Shown here: positions 31,604 through 43,000 of the stretch, one piece after another
Numbering within the stretch: position 1 is the stretch's first letter
How the letters are laid out: every line of letters starts with the position of its first letter
NCBI GenBank assembly: GCA_963922205.1
Contig: CAWUHX010000007.1
Coordinates: 310,001-374,000, forward strand
From: Romanomermis culicivorax
Lineage: Eukaryota; Nematoda; Enoplea; Mermithida; Mermithidae
Reading direction: 5' to 3'
Length of the DNA: 64,000 nucleotides
Notes under the pieces: model-generated
What the model was told of the DNA's origin: nothing
The model's database searches: none
The model's input: the letters and a program-made list of their open reading frames with translations, nothing else
Made by a program: the position numbers and the translations under genes

Positions 31604-32600
31604 AATAATTGTGTATTACACTTTTTCATGGTTTGAAGTGCTGAAAATGCTCTGTCAAGATTGAAAAAATTTTATTTATGGACACTCTCAAGCACCTTTC
31701 GATCGGATGTTGCAGAATTTTATTTTATAGCTCATGCATTTTTATTGTATTGGTCAAATTTTCATCAAAATTTGTGTACCATTTTGGGAGCTGCACAGCT
31801 CTGAAGAAGGCACACATAAAAATTTATCAGAAATAGTCAAGTCAAAAATGCCAATTTTACAGTAAATTAAGTGAAAAAATGTGTGCCGAAAAAATTCCTG
31901 GCTACAGGCCTGCTTGGTATACCATCCTTCTAGATCAGTGACTCAATGGAACTGAACAAAATTTATCAAGTAGATAAAAATGCAGTTAAAATCATAAATT
32001 ACCATTTTGCTACAACGTGTCCTAAAAGTTGTGGCCCTTTTAATGTATTTCCCGGTTCCAGTATTGAAATAATGAACCGACTACACGAAAACACAATAAT
32101 ACCAAAAAAATTTATTAATTTTTGAGAAATTTTCAGGATTTTGCCTTCTTTGAACCTGTGTAGCTCATCAAGAGGTATTCGAATCGCGAGGCTGCTTCCA
32201 CGTCTACTGTAGGAATGTGTGAACGAAAAAATAAAATAAAATACTGAGGCATCGTAGGTGAAGCTGCTCGGGAGTGCCCATTAACAGGATTTTTCTTTTT
32301 TTGCTCATCATTTTCGACTATTTAACTTTCTTGCAGAGTGTAAAATGTTTGTTTGTGGAACAATTGGTACATCAAACTCTGTTAATTATTTGATAATAAG
32401 TCTATAACAAAGGGTAGACAAGGGCCACTGGGAAATGCAATGAATTCTGAGAAATTTTCATGAGTATGCTTTCTTCAGGGCTTTGTCGCTCCCAAAACGC
32501 TACAAGAATTTGGCCAATACAGTAAAAATTCATGTGAGCTGTAAAATAAGAAAATGAAATTCTGCAGCATCCGATGGGAAGGTGCATAGAAGTACAAACA
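31604..32600 (+). repeat. right half of R1, a fold-back repeat
   Basis: TAAATAATTGTGTATTACAC continues the R1 repeat broken at 7990. The segment 31,600-31,830 returns in reverse at 32,390-32,600 (GGAGCTGCACAGC / GCTTTCTTCAGGGC and CATGCATTTTTATTG / CAGTAAAAATTCATG), so the repeat is itself a hairpin of about 1 kb. The copy at 41,580-42,720 carries related arms with the loop inverted. Confidence 0.65.
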
Positions 32601-32656
32601 CTTTTTTTTATAAATTCTAACGGCCCATTTTAGACACTTTGAAAGGTGTAACGTGC

Positions 32657-33492
32657 TGTAACGTACCTGCTAAAGCAGTACTGTAAATATGTAGCATACT
32701 GTATGTGATATTCGTTTATTTTCATATATTCTCATTTATTAATCTATCGTCTCAAGGGTGTCTGGAATTCACACCCAAACATTCTTATAAATTTATGTGA
32801 AGCACTTTATTTTGATCTTCCCATACCCCATCGACCCAATTAAAGACACACATAATTATTTCCACATTGGCACCTGGCCCCCGTAATGCACATGAAGATA
32901 CACATTCTGTAGGTACAATAATCCCCTCCAAAACGCGTAAACACACCTGCCTATGTAGAAAGTACAGAAATTCCGACCCAGACAAACGATTTAGGAGGAA
33001 TGCATGGAAAACCGAAAAACACATGAAAAACTAAAAATCATAGGCGGCAAAGCATACTGTAGGTTAAAAGGCATGTGAGCGCGGAAATTAAGAATAAAGT
33101 AAAGCAAGAGGCGTGGCGAAAGAAGCATACAGAAGGCGGAAACAGGTAAGCGAAGCAGCGATTGGTGGAAGAAAATCGACGGAAACACGACCTCCCGTGA
33201 CGCCCAGGGAGTGGCCAAAACGTTGTATAAAAGAGAAGAAAAGCGTGATTTTTATGATTATTTTTGGTCGCGATTATTATTCGTGGTTTATTTTAAATTC
33301 GTGGTTTGCGTTCCTATTTTTATTTGCAAGCACCCGTGCCGCCCCCGTTTTATTCTTGTCGACGTTCAAGCGACCGTCGATTACCCGTTGTTGTGTTGTA
33401 ACCGTTCGCCCTCGCCCCGTCCCGTTATTCCGTCCCCGCCGTATTGACCTATTGGTCCAAGTAAAGTACCTCACAGAAATCTGGTCGTTACA
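32657..33492 (+). repeat. 5' LTR (836 bp)
   Basis: TG...CA ends, exact partner of 35789-36624. It should hold the promoter: a TTGTATAAAAGAG stretch near 33,222 looks like a TATA box, and the transcript start would follow shortly after. Open frames within the LTR on both strands are not genes. Confidence 0.9.
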
Positions 33493-33498
33493 TATTTT

Positions 33499-33516
33499 TG
33501 GTGACCGTACTGTACC
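33499..33516 (+). other. primer-binding site
   Basis: Six bases after the 5' LTR comes TGGTGACCGTACTGTACC, which starts with the TGG expected to pair with a tRNA CCA end. I cannot name the tRNA from memory. Confidence 0.6.
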
Positions 33517-33643
33517 GTTAACCACTGGAACTCCCTGCCCCATTAAGGTGCATCCTATATCCGGGCATCCCTAAGCAGTAATCGCATACAGTCGTAATCG
33601 TTTCCTACAGTAGGACAGACATTCGTAAAAGCACAAACTGAAA

Positions 33644-35818
33644 ATGACCCTCCATACAAGAGACCACTTAGGAGAAATTGTAAGAGAGCAAATCAACGAA
33701 CTTTTTGCAGAAAATTTTCGAACTTTGCACACACAATTGAGCAAAAACACTATGAATCCCACCCTGATAGACGATTTGAGAACGGCCAACATCCGTAACA
33801 GTATGACAAACAATTTTTATGCAAAACCTACAGTATTTACGGGAGGAGTAACCCAACATTTCGGCCAATGGAGCAAGCGACTAGAACAGTTCATGATACT
33901 ACAAGGCATGAAAGATACTGACGAGCAACTCAAATTAGCATGTTTTGAAATTCATTTGGGTGGTGCAGCATTAGCAAAATTCAAAAGTTTAGAAAATTCT
34001 GAAAACCCACCCCAAACGTATGAACAGTATAAAACTGCATTACAAGCATGTTTCCCCGACCACAGAGACACAGATTTACACCAACATTTTTTGCATGAAC
34101 GGAAACAAAAAAGTTCGGAAACTGTCATTGAATTTTTGTTTGACCTCGAGCATCTAGCGACCCTCGCCTACCCCAATTTCAATTCAGAGGCACGAGAAAT
34201 GATAATCAAACCCCTTTTCATGGAAGGCATGCAGACCGAAATTAGAGAGGCACTCAAGTACAAACGATTCACCTCCCTAGCAGACATGTCTGATGAAGCA
34301 GCTTATGTTGAACAACAAATTTTCAGAAACAGATTGAAATCTAGCCCCATACCCCTCATATCCCCTGAATCGGAACCCATTCTTTCATTAGGCAATTACA
34401 CTGAACAGCAAGGAATCCTACATAAATTAGAACAAGTCATGGAGTTGCAATTGCAAATACTGCGAAATTCTCAAACCCAACCCCAGCATGATAACAGTAA
34501 TTTGAGACAGATCACATGTTTTCAATGCAATCAAGTCGGGCATTTCGCCAGAAATTGTAATTCACCAGGTACTCAAAAGTCATGCCAAATTTGCTTTAGG
34601 AGTAATCACATGACTCGAGACTGTAAAAGCAGATGCATTCACTGTTCTCAGACTGGTCACAGATCCAGCCATTGCATATCACAAAGCTACTCAAATGTAG
34701 AATGTTTTCTTTGTAAGCAAAAAGGTCACACGAGTAGATATTGCCCCAACCAAATGACCCCTAACATCCAAAATCACATTGAAGAGAGACTACCCCCACC
34801 ACAAATGAACATTGATGTCCCAGTCATGTACTCCACATTGCCCACTGTCCAGCATCAACCTCAACATGCTTTAAATACAGTTCTGCCCAGCAGTCATAAG
34901 CAGTTTGACCCCCAGTATGTCCTTGACATACCCCTTCATGATACAAGCAGCACTTCAAAAATTGCATCACCAAAAAGCAGTGACATGTTGAAATCCAAAC
35001 TCCCCCAGCCAAAAATTGCACAGAAACATAAACATCCTGAAACCAGTGAGACGTCCAAAACTGAACCAGCATACAAAAAGGAACGCCCAATGTTTTCACA
35101 ATTGCAGGGCCTTCCCACAGACCCCAACACATTCCCCAGGCGAAAAACTTCTCTTCCTACCCCCAAAGCACAAGAAAATCTTAAAATTCGTTTTGCAGCT
35201 AGCATTCCCCAGAGTAAAAGTAGTGGTATCTGTAGTTCTAGCTCAAACGACGTCAGCAAGCCCCAAATCTCCCATCCTGATACATGCATCGCCCCTGTTT
35301 CTTGTCCCCTCCCAGCGAAAAATTCAACCGCCCAATCTCATTTTCCCACCCAAAACAAACAGAAACGTCTTCATACATTCCCATGGGTAAAAGGCAAAGT
35401 AGAATCGACCAAAACTGACAGGATTGAAACGGAAAAAGCTGAGTTAATCAATTTCTTATCCAAATATCAGCCCCTTCACACTGAGTCAAAAACACATGTG
35501 AGTCACAGGCCACTTGTCTCCCACAGCATTGGTACAAGTAATTATAAACACAGACACAGACCCCTTTTTCGAAAACCACCAAAAGCAAAACAAAGCATCA
35601 AACACAAAGTTGAGCAATTTAAGAAAGCTGATGTTATCAATCAAAGCACTTCCCCTTCATGTAAAACTGGCGGGTCAATCGTTCAGACAAATTCCCCAAT
35701 TCCCCCTATCCCTCCAAGTCTTCGACCCCAAAACCCTCTCTCCCTCGACCCCCTTGAACGAGGACGTTCAACTCTGGAAGGAGGGAAATGTAACGTACCT
35801 GCTAAAGCAGTACTGTAA
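33644..35818 (+). CDS. Gag polyprotein with four CCHC zinc knuckles
   Basis: An intact frame of 724 aa runs from a true ATG. Residues of about 60-235 form a retrotransposon gag domain (for example FGQWSKRLEQFM, LGGAALAKF and EAREMIIKPLFMEGM). Four CCHC knuckles follow: CFQCNQVGHFARNC, CQICFRSNHMTRDC, CIHCSQTGHRSSHC and CFLCKQKGHTSRYC. The long C-terminal third is Pro/Ser/Lys-rich. Gag builds the particle and binds the RNA. The stop codon lies 30 bp inside the 3' LTR, so the last nine residues are encoded by U3. No pol frame overlaps or follows. Confidence 0.93.
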   Translation: MTLHTRDHLGEIVREQINELFAENFRTLHTQLSKNTMNPTLIDDLRTANIRNSMTNNFYAKPTVFTGGVTQHFGQWSKRLEQFMILQGMKDTDEQLKLACFEIHLGGAALAKFKSLENSENPPQTYEQYKTALQACFPDHRDTDLHQHFLHERKQKSSETVIEFLFDLEHLATLAYPNFNSEAREMIIKPLFMEGMQTEIREALKYKRFTSLADMSDEAAYVEQQIFRNRLKSSPIPLISPESEPILSLGNYTEQQGILHKLEQVMELQLQILRNSQTQPQHDNSNLRQITCFQCNQVGHFARNCNSPGTQKSCQICFRSNHMTRDCKSRCIHCSQTGHRSSHCISQSYSNVECFLCKQKGHTSRYCPNQMTPNIQNHIEERLPPPQMNIDVPVMYSTLPTVQHQPQHALNTVLPSSHKQFDPQYVLDIPLHDTSSTSKIASPKSSDMLKSKLPQPKIAQKHKHPETSETSKTEPAYKKERPMFSQLQGLPTDPNTFPRRKTSLPTPKAQENLKIRFAASIPQSKSSGICSSSSNDVSKPQISHPDTCIAPVSCPLPAKNSTAQSHFPTQNKQKRLHTFPWVKGKVESTKTDRIETEKAELINFLSKYQPLHTESKTHVSHRPLVSHSIGTSNYKHRHRPLFRKPPKAKQSIKHKVEQFKKADVINQSTSPSCKTGGSIVQTNSPIPPIPPSLRPQNPLSLDPLERGRSTLEGGKCNVPAKAVL
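35776..35788 (+). other. polypurine tract
   Basis: GGAAGGAGGGAAA ends directly at the first base of the 3' LTR, the normal primer site for plus-strand synthesis. It is translated as part of gag. Confidence 0.85.
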
Positions 35819-36624
35819 ATATGTAGCATACTGTATGTGATATTCGTTTATTTTCATATATTCTCATTTATTAATCTATCGTCTCAAGGGTGTCTGGAAT
35901 TCACACCCAAACATTCTTATAAATTTATGTGAAGCACTTTATTTTGATCTTCCCATACCCCATCGACCCAATTAAAGACACACATAATTATTTCCACATT
36001 GGCACCTGGCCCCCGTAATGCACATGAAGATACACATTCTGTAGGTACAATAATCCCCTCCAAAACGCGTAAACACACCTGCCTATGTAGAAAGTACAGA
36101 AATTCCGACCCAGACAAACGATTTAGGAGGAATGCATGGAAAACCGAAAAACACATGAAAAACTAAAAATCATAGGCGGCAAAGCATACTGTAGGTTAAA
36201 AGGCATGTGAGCGCGGAAATTAAGAATAAAGTAAAGCAAGAGGCGTGGCGAAAGAAGCATACAGAAGGCGGAAACAGGTAAGCGAAGCAGCGATTGGTGG
36301 AAGAAAATCGACGGAAACACGACCTCCCGTGACGCCCAGGGAGTGGCCAAAACGTTGTATAAAAGAGAAGAAAAGCGTGATTTTTATGATTATTTTTGGT
36401 CGCGATTATTATTCGTGGTTTATTTTAAATTCGTGGTTTGCGTTCCTATTTTTATTTGCAAGCACCCGTGCCGCCCCCGTTTTATTCTTGTCGACGTTCA
36501 AGCGACCGTCGATTACCCGTTGTTGTGTTGTAACCGTTCGCCCTCGCCCCGTCCCGTTATTCCGTCCCCGCCGTATTGACCTATTGGTCCAAGTAAAGTA
36601 CCTCACAGAAATCTGGTCGTTACA
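35789..36624 (+). repeat. 3' LTR (836 bp)
   Basis: Same length and, in every stretch I compared, the same sequence as the 5' LTR. Gag ends inside it. The host sequence resumes with the duplicated gtgc. Confidence 0.9.
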
Positions 36625-37007
36625 GTGCTGAATGGAGTATCAGCAGGTAGAAAACATGATAAACTACCAATTTTTTGCTGGAAAAATCTCTAAGGGTTAG
36701 GTTATTATGCTTACTAACTTCTACTTCAATGATGTTATTTATCAACAAGGCGTGAAAATGTGAAATACAACTTGCTTTCCACTTTTATTACTCAGAAGCA
36801 TTTCAAGAGAAACAAACTAGTTATTCTCCCTCATCACAACCCTGTGAGGAAATCCACATTTTTGCAGACATCGTCTCCTGAAGCTTATTTGGAGAACGTG
36901 ATCAGAAGCAGAAGTTGTGTCCGAGGCTATACTCCAATTCTCGTTCTTCAGATACGGGTTCCTTACGGCGTTTACACTACCTGCACGAAGCGTTATTCAT
37001 TCTATTT

Positions 37008-37013
37008 TTTTAT
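37008..37013 (-). terminator. AATAAA poly(A) signal of RPS11
   Basis: Read on the minus strand, AATAAA lies about 47 nt after the RPS11 stop codon (37060-37062), a normal distance for a short 3' UTR. Confidence 0.7.
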
Positions 37014-37059
37014 TTTAAACAATGCGTAAATTTCAACGGAACAGCTCGATGTTTCATAC

Positions 37060-40000
37060 TCAAAACTTTTCGAACGACTTTTTGCTTCCTGGAGCGCGAG
37101 AAACTTTTAAAACGTTGAAACGAACCGTCTTGCTCAAAGGTCGACATTCGCCAATAATAACAACGTCACCGACTTTGACGTCTCTGAAAAATACATGGTG
37201 CAAATGACAGTTTTCTATTCTAATAGTTGTAATGCATGAATTTGAAAATAATCGAATTTAGCGCGAAATAACTTCGGAACTAAAATCCAACTAGTCTCAT
37301 TCAGAAGCGAAAATAGGCAGCAATAAATCGACATCATGCATGCGCATATGGGTGGGTAAATCCTCCTACCTGAGACCCTGGACATCCTCCCCGGCAAACA
37401 TACCCCTAACTTTTTTCCAAGATGGCTTTTTTGGTGATTCTGATGCATATTCCGAACGAAAAACATGCTTCCGTAACTTGTTTTGTTTTTTTGCTCGCCC
37501 ATTCTCCAGCCCCTCGATGAAAAGTCCCTTGAAAATTCTAGTCGTGCATATCTGATCGATATGCAGACGGAAAACACAGTTTGACATACCAACAAATTTG
37601 TAGACAACTAGTGAACGACGGGCATGAATCGGGCCTGAGAATATCGAGTCGGTTCAGAGACCTCTGACACAATTTATGAAATAGGCTGGTACACCTGCGG
37701 ATTGGGGGAAGGGTATGGCAGGAATATCACCCCTACCAAGTCTAGCGAATATTTATTCACTATCCGTGGATAAGCATTTACTGCCTGGGTTCTTTGAACC
37801 ACGTGTGAACAGCTATTCTTTAGTATTTTTAACCCAGAAGCCGCATAACTTGCACTTTTTTGACAGGAGCCAAGGCTTTCTTAGACAATCAGTTGACATG
37901 TATTTACTACCTTGACAGTAGCTGACTGACTATGGACAGGTATGCACAGGGTCGAAAAAACTCGCTTAGTTCACACACAGAATGGAACACAATGAATACT
38001 TGTTCAGTGCCATGCGCGATTATTACTCAATTGTTTAATGTGAATATACGAGTACATTGGGAATGACTCACCTTTTTGATTTTAAATATTAACTACTGTT
38101 TTTCAGAATCATTCAGTTGTTTTTGTTCCGATGGATTGAAATCCAAATTTATATCTTCATAGTGTAAAAACTTCTTTTCATTCAGGGCTTGTAACTATTT
38201 CGCATATTGGCCTGTCTAACTATAAGTTTGATTTGGGATTATTTCGATTGTGAAGATGTGAACCGTGCGATGCAGTTATCGCCAGAAAATTGTAGAAGCA
38301 CAAGCTCCTTACGAAGTCATTTAGCCCGAAGGCGTACACAAGTTTTCAAAGTGCATGAGAAGACACAATGAAACTGAAGTTGAGAAATCGAGTAGGCATT
38401 CGAATTAGTTATACGTCATTTATATTGAGTCGGTGAATGTTTTTTCTTTCAACAAATGTGCATTGATCAACTCAATTCTTCGACCTGTGACACGAATACA
38501 CAGAGGTACACTGAATAACGGATAGAGTAAAGAGTCTTTTTCTATTTTCGGGTCGGGTCAAAACGCCGCATACAATCAACAAAACATTTGAATTCTTCAA
38601 GCAGCAAGGATTCCTGTTATCGACCTGGACTGCCTCAACCCGTTCCGTAGGAAAGAGAAAGAACTTGACGAGCCCAGAGAAACGTCGTTGTCATACATGC
38701 GCATAGGGGGAGGGGTTATCCCTGGGCTGGGCCTTGGGTCAGGGACTTACTGTCGTCAATTTTTGCCAACCAGTCTTCAGCTGCACAATCAGTGGTTGCA
38801 TACATGCACACGGTCAGTTGTCCCAGGGTATAGGAAGTGACCGAAATTGGTCCTTAAGTAATTATTTCGAGAAATCGGGAATATAGTAATTTTTTGACTT
38901 TAAAATGAAATTTTATTGCCTTTTGTATGAAAATTACTCAACAAAGTTGTTTGCTGACATTAATCATAAACTAAACTGATCTTTTTTTGTAATCTTATCT
39001 TTTCAAAATAGTTGTTGCATTTCACTTTGCCAAATTTTCGGCCTATAGCAAACTTCTGCCAAATTTTTTAGGGTAGGTTAAATCCATACCTCGCTCATAC
39101 CCTGTGTGCATGTATGAGAAGTTTCCTTGCAACAACATTCTTTTGCTCCATTATTGAGAAATCGGTATTCACACTGAACATTAAAAGTGCAAGTCAGTAG
39201 AAACAACTGAACATCATGTCGGTATCGTAAATAAACTGTGCTTCTAAAAAAATTGGGAAAAAATTTGCTACTCAACGATTTTGGGATTCATCCCCGGCCT
39301 CAAACTGGTACCATGCACATGCATGGTCGTTGTTCTAACCAGCGTAATCGGAAACTCGATTGATGTTTGTCGGTGGCTAATGTAGACATATTAATTAGAG
39401 TATCGTTCAAGTAGTGTCAGAGTAAGGAATGAGTGGCTTGCGTTTCGAAACACAGATCAGTAAGATAAACATAAATTTGAGCTTAATTAGCTAATATAAT
39501 CTCAAAGTAGCGAAAATAGATTTATTCCGTCTATTTTCGTTTGAGAGTACTTCAAATTAATTTTTGTGTTTTGTTCTCAACAGACCAAAGATAAGTTATG
39601 AAAAGCGGCATTTGATAGGAGCTGAGTTCACACGGGAACATACCTGTAATTGGGGGGGGGAGAGGTTGGGGGGATCAACCCAACTCGGTCAACCCTATAC
39701 CTAACCCCCCCCCCCCCCCCAACTCGGAAAAAATGAGGTTGGCCTTTTTCAACCCCCCTCCCCAAAATTTTGGAAATGTTGGGACCCCCACACCCAAAAT
39801 TTTAGGTTTACCCTCCCCCCAACTGGTCGGACATCTTACAGGTATGCACGAGAAGAACCAAACAAGATTACTTTCAATCAGTGCGGTGCAAAATTTTCGC
39901 ACAAAACGCTTATCGGCTTTAAGTAATACACATACCTGAAGCATGGGCTGCAATGAACGGAAACATTTTTATGACGCTTTTCAAATCGATTGTATTTTTT

Positions 40001-43000
40001 AACGAAATGTAAATAATCGCGGCGTACAACGATCGTCCTTTGCATTTTCATTTTCATAACAACGCCGCTCAAAATCCTACCGCGGATGCTTACGTTTCCA
40101 GTGAAGGGACATTTCTTGTCAATATAAGTTCCTTCGGTGGCCTAAATGGAACGTAGCATAAAAATGCACTTTTAGTACGTCGCTGGATATGACGCAAGCA
40201 GCTTGTACTCGAACTACCGAATGATAGTCGACAGGCATCGGGTACCCGGACCGGAAGCAAGACCCGAAATCACCTGACCATTTGGTTAGACCCGGACCCG
40301 ATATTCTTAAAATTTAAACTCAGAACCGGACCCGATTTGTTCAAAATATGCTACTCGGGGTTTTTTCCGCACGCTTTCATGTGCACCGGGCGGAAATCAC
40401 TTAAAATTTTTCCCGCACACGAAAATTTTTTTTCCGTTCGAAGTTGGAATCGTTTGAAAAATGTGTAAAATGAGCCAAATTGAATATTTCCAGGAAAATC
40501 TCAAGTATCTGTTTTTCTAGCTAAGCAAAATTAATAGCTGCTGCTGCTGTCATTTCTGTTATCAGAATTGAAGATTCATAGATTGCAACTGATTTTTCAA
40601 CATTTTTTGATATTCTAGAACGCTGGAAAATGAGTCTTTTCTAACCTTATCTCTAAACTGAAAGCTTTACATTTTCAGCCGAAAATCGTTTATTCAGGGT
40701 TCATACAAAGTTGGAGAAAAAAAATCCCTGTGTTTTCCAGGTTGACAAATGAAATTTTTCCAGGTTTTTATGATGATGAAATACACCATCCTGAAGAAAA
40801 ATACTGAATAATCGAAACATGTATGAGCTAAAGTATCATCAAAAATAGAGTAACTAAATCAAAAAATTTATTTCAAATTATTGCGCAACCTAGCGCCGAA
40901 AAATTTTTATTCCAAGACCTCTAAAACGTTGGAAAAATAATTTTTCAGCACTTTCTTATGCAGCTACCGATGATCAATCATTTGATTAGCAGAAGCGTTA
41001 AACATTTTTCTAACCTTTTCGCGTAAGCCAGTAATTTACCAATTATAATTATTTGTGATTGTTTTCAAACGTTTAAACTATAAAAAAGTGTGATAGATAT
41101 TTTACTTCGGATTCGGATATCGGTAATTAATGCCAGTGCTGAGCATCGGAAAAAAGTTTGGATTTTGATATTCTATAGTGTTGGAAAATGAATATTTTCA
41201 ATATATATTTCCTGCCTGAAAAGTCTAATTTTTTAGTGAATTCAACATGTTCTCAACTAAAATTCAAAAATTAGACAAGCAGCAATGAATTGAATGACTT
41301 TTTCAGACAGAAGAACCTCTGCTATTGTCCCACGCTCAATGATTTTCCGAGAGCAAAAAGTTATCTTCACGAAAGTCGAAAATTCTAAAGGACCACAAAA
41401 CGATTTTGTGATAATAACCTAGAAAAATCTAGGTTTTAGTCAAATATGTGAAAAAACAATACAAGGTCAAACATTCATCGATAACATGCTGATGTTTAAA
41501 AGCTATAAGCCAGCGTGGGCTAGGCCAACATTTTCCAACCGCATAATAGAAATGATAAAAAGAATCATAAGTGATTAGAAATCCGGCGCAAAGCGCCGGG
41601 AAATTTCCGATATGTTTTCTTAAAAACGCTCAAGACACGATTTCTTAGAGGTTCTACTTTGCCTAAGATGAGTTGAAAATTAATTATACCTCAAAATCAG
41701 ATATTTTGGGTAGTTTCGTGCGCTGAGTTCCATGGTACCATTCGTTTTGCTTATAAACGAAAATTCGCGCCGCTACAGTATGCCAAAATTTGAAAATTGT
41801 TGATTTTTTTGCATTTCTCAGTGGTCTTGCTAGCCAAGCGATATTTCAAGATAGGATTGATCTTACTTGATGAATGAATATTCATTTTATAAAGGAGAGA
41901 ATAAGCTCTCTTCTGATGTAACATTTACAGTAAATAATTGCATATTACAATTTTTAATAGAGTTTAAAGTGTCAAAAACGAGCCGTCAAAATGAGAAAAA
42001 ATTTGTTTATGGACACTCCCGAGCACCTTCATATTCACCTTCAATTTTATTTTCTTATATTGTAGCTCATACATTTTTACTGCATTGGTTAAATTTTCAT
42101 CGAAATTTTTGTACCGTTTTGGGAGCTGCACTGCCCTGAAGAAGGCATACTCATGAAAATTTCATAGAAATCAGTGTATTTGCCAAGTGGCCCTCGTCTA
42201 CCCCTTGTGATATATTAATTACCTATACTGTAGAATTATCAAATAACTAACAGACTATAGTTTGATGTATTATTTGTTTCGCAAGCAAACATTTTAAACT
42301 CTGCAAGAAAGTTTGAACAGTCAAAAATTAAAAGCAAAAATTAAGAAAAATCCTGCTTAAAGGCATCCCGAGCACTTTTACCCACCATGCTGCAGAATTT
42401 TATCTTTTTATTCTTTTGTTCACCCATTCCTACACTAGATGTTGAAGCAGCATCGCGATTCGAATACACCTTCAGGAGCTACATAGATACAAAGAAAGCT
42501 AAATCCTGAAAATTGTTCAAAAATCAATTAATTGTTTCCAGCATTTTCGTGTTTTCATTGAGTTGGTTCATTATTCCAATACTGGAACCAGAAAATACAT
42601 TAAAAAGGCCACAACCTTTTGGACACGTTGTAACAAAGCAGTGATTCATGATTTTAACTGCATTATCATCTACTTGATAAATTTTGTTCAATTTCTTTGA
42701 GTAACTGATCTAAACGGATGATACAAGCCACCCGCCTAATTAAACCTCACAAAGTCTGTGTCATTTCCCTGAAGAAGATTAATCATAATGCTCGCTGTGT
42801 GAATTGTTGCAGTAAACTCCAGATCAGAATTAAGCCGAATTCATTTTGTGTCTGTGTCTGATGATCTGAACCTATTAGAGTGAAATGATAAAAAGACGTG
42901 CGCCAACCATAGATGTACGGCCATCATATAAGGAATTTGTCTTTTAATCTTACAGCAATGTGCACTGTACCAAAGATGTAGCATACCCTGAAAGGAGCAA

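Larger units (their letters stand above)
32653..36628 (+). mobile_element. young gag-only LTR retrotransposon
   Basis: Two 836-bp direct repeats (32657-33492 and 35789-36624) begin TGTAACG and end CGTTACA. The 4-bp duplication gtgc flanks the element at 32653-32656 and 36625-36628. All frames I compared across the two LTRs translate identically, so insertion was recent. Between them lies a single 724-codon gag. No protease, RT, RNase H or integrase is present. Such an element can move only with pol proteins supplied by a relative. The TG..CA termini, short duplication and gag type fit Ty3/Gypsy best. Confidence 0.92.

Noticed and set aside
33113-33574. 153-codon frame, repeated at 36,245
   Set aside because: It lies mostly in the LTR and runs into the leader. 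No homology is recognised, and LTR promoter sequence explains it.
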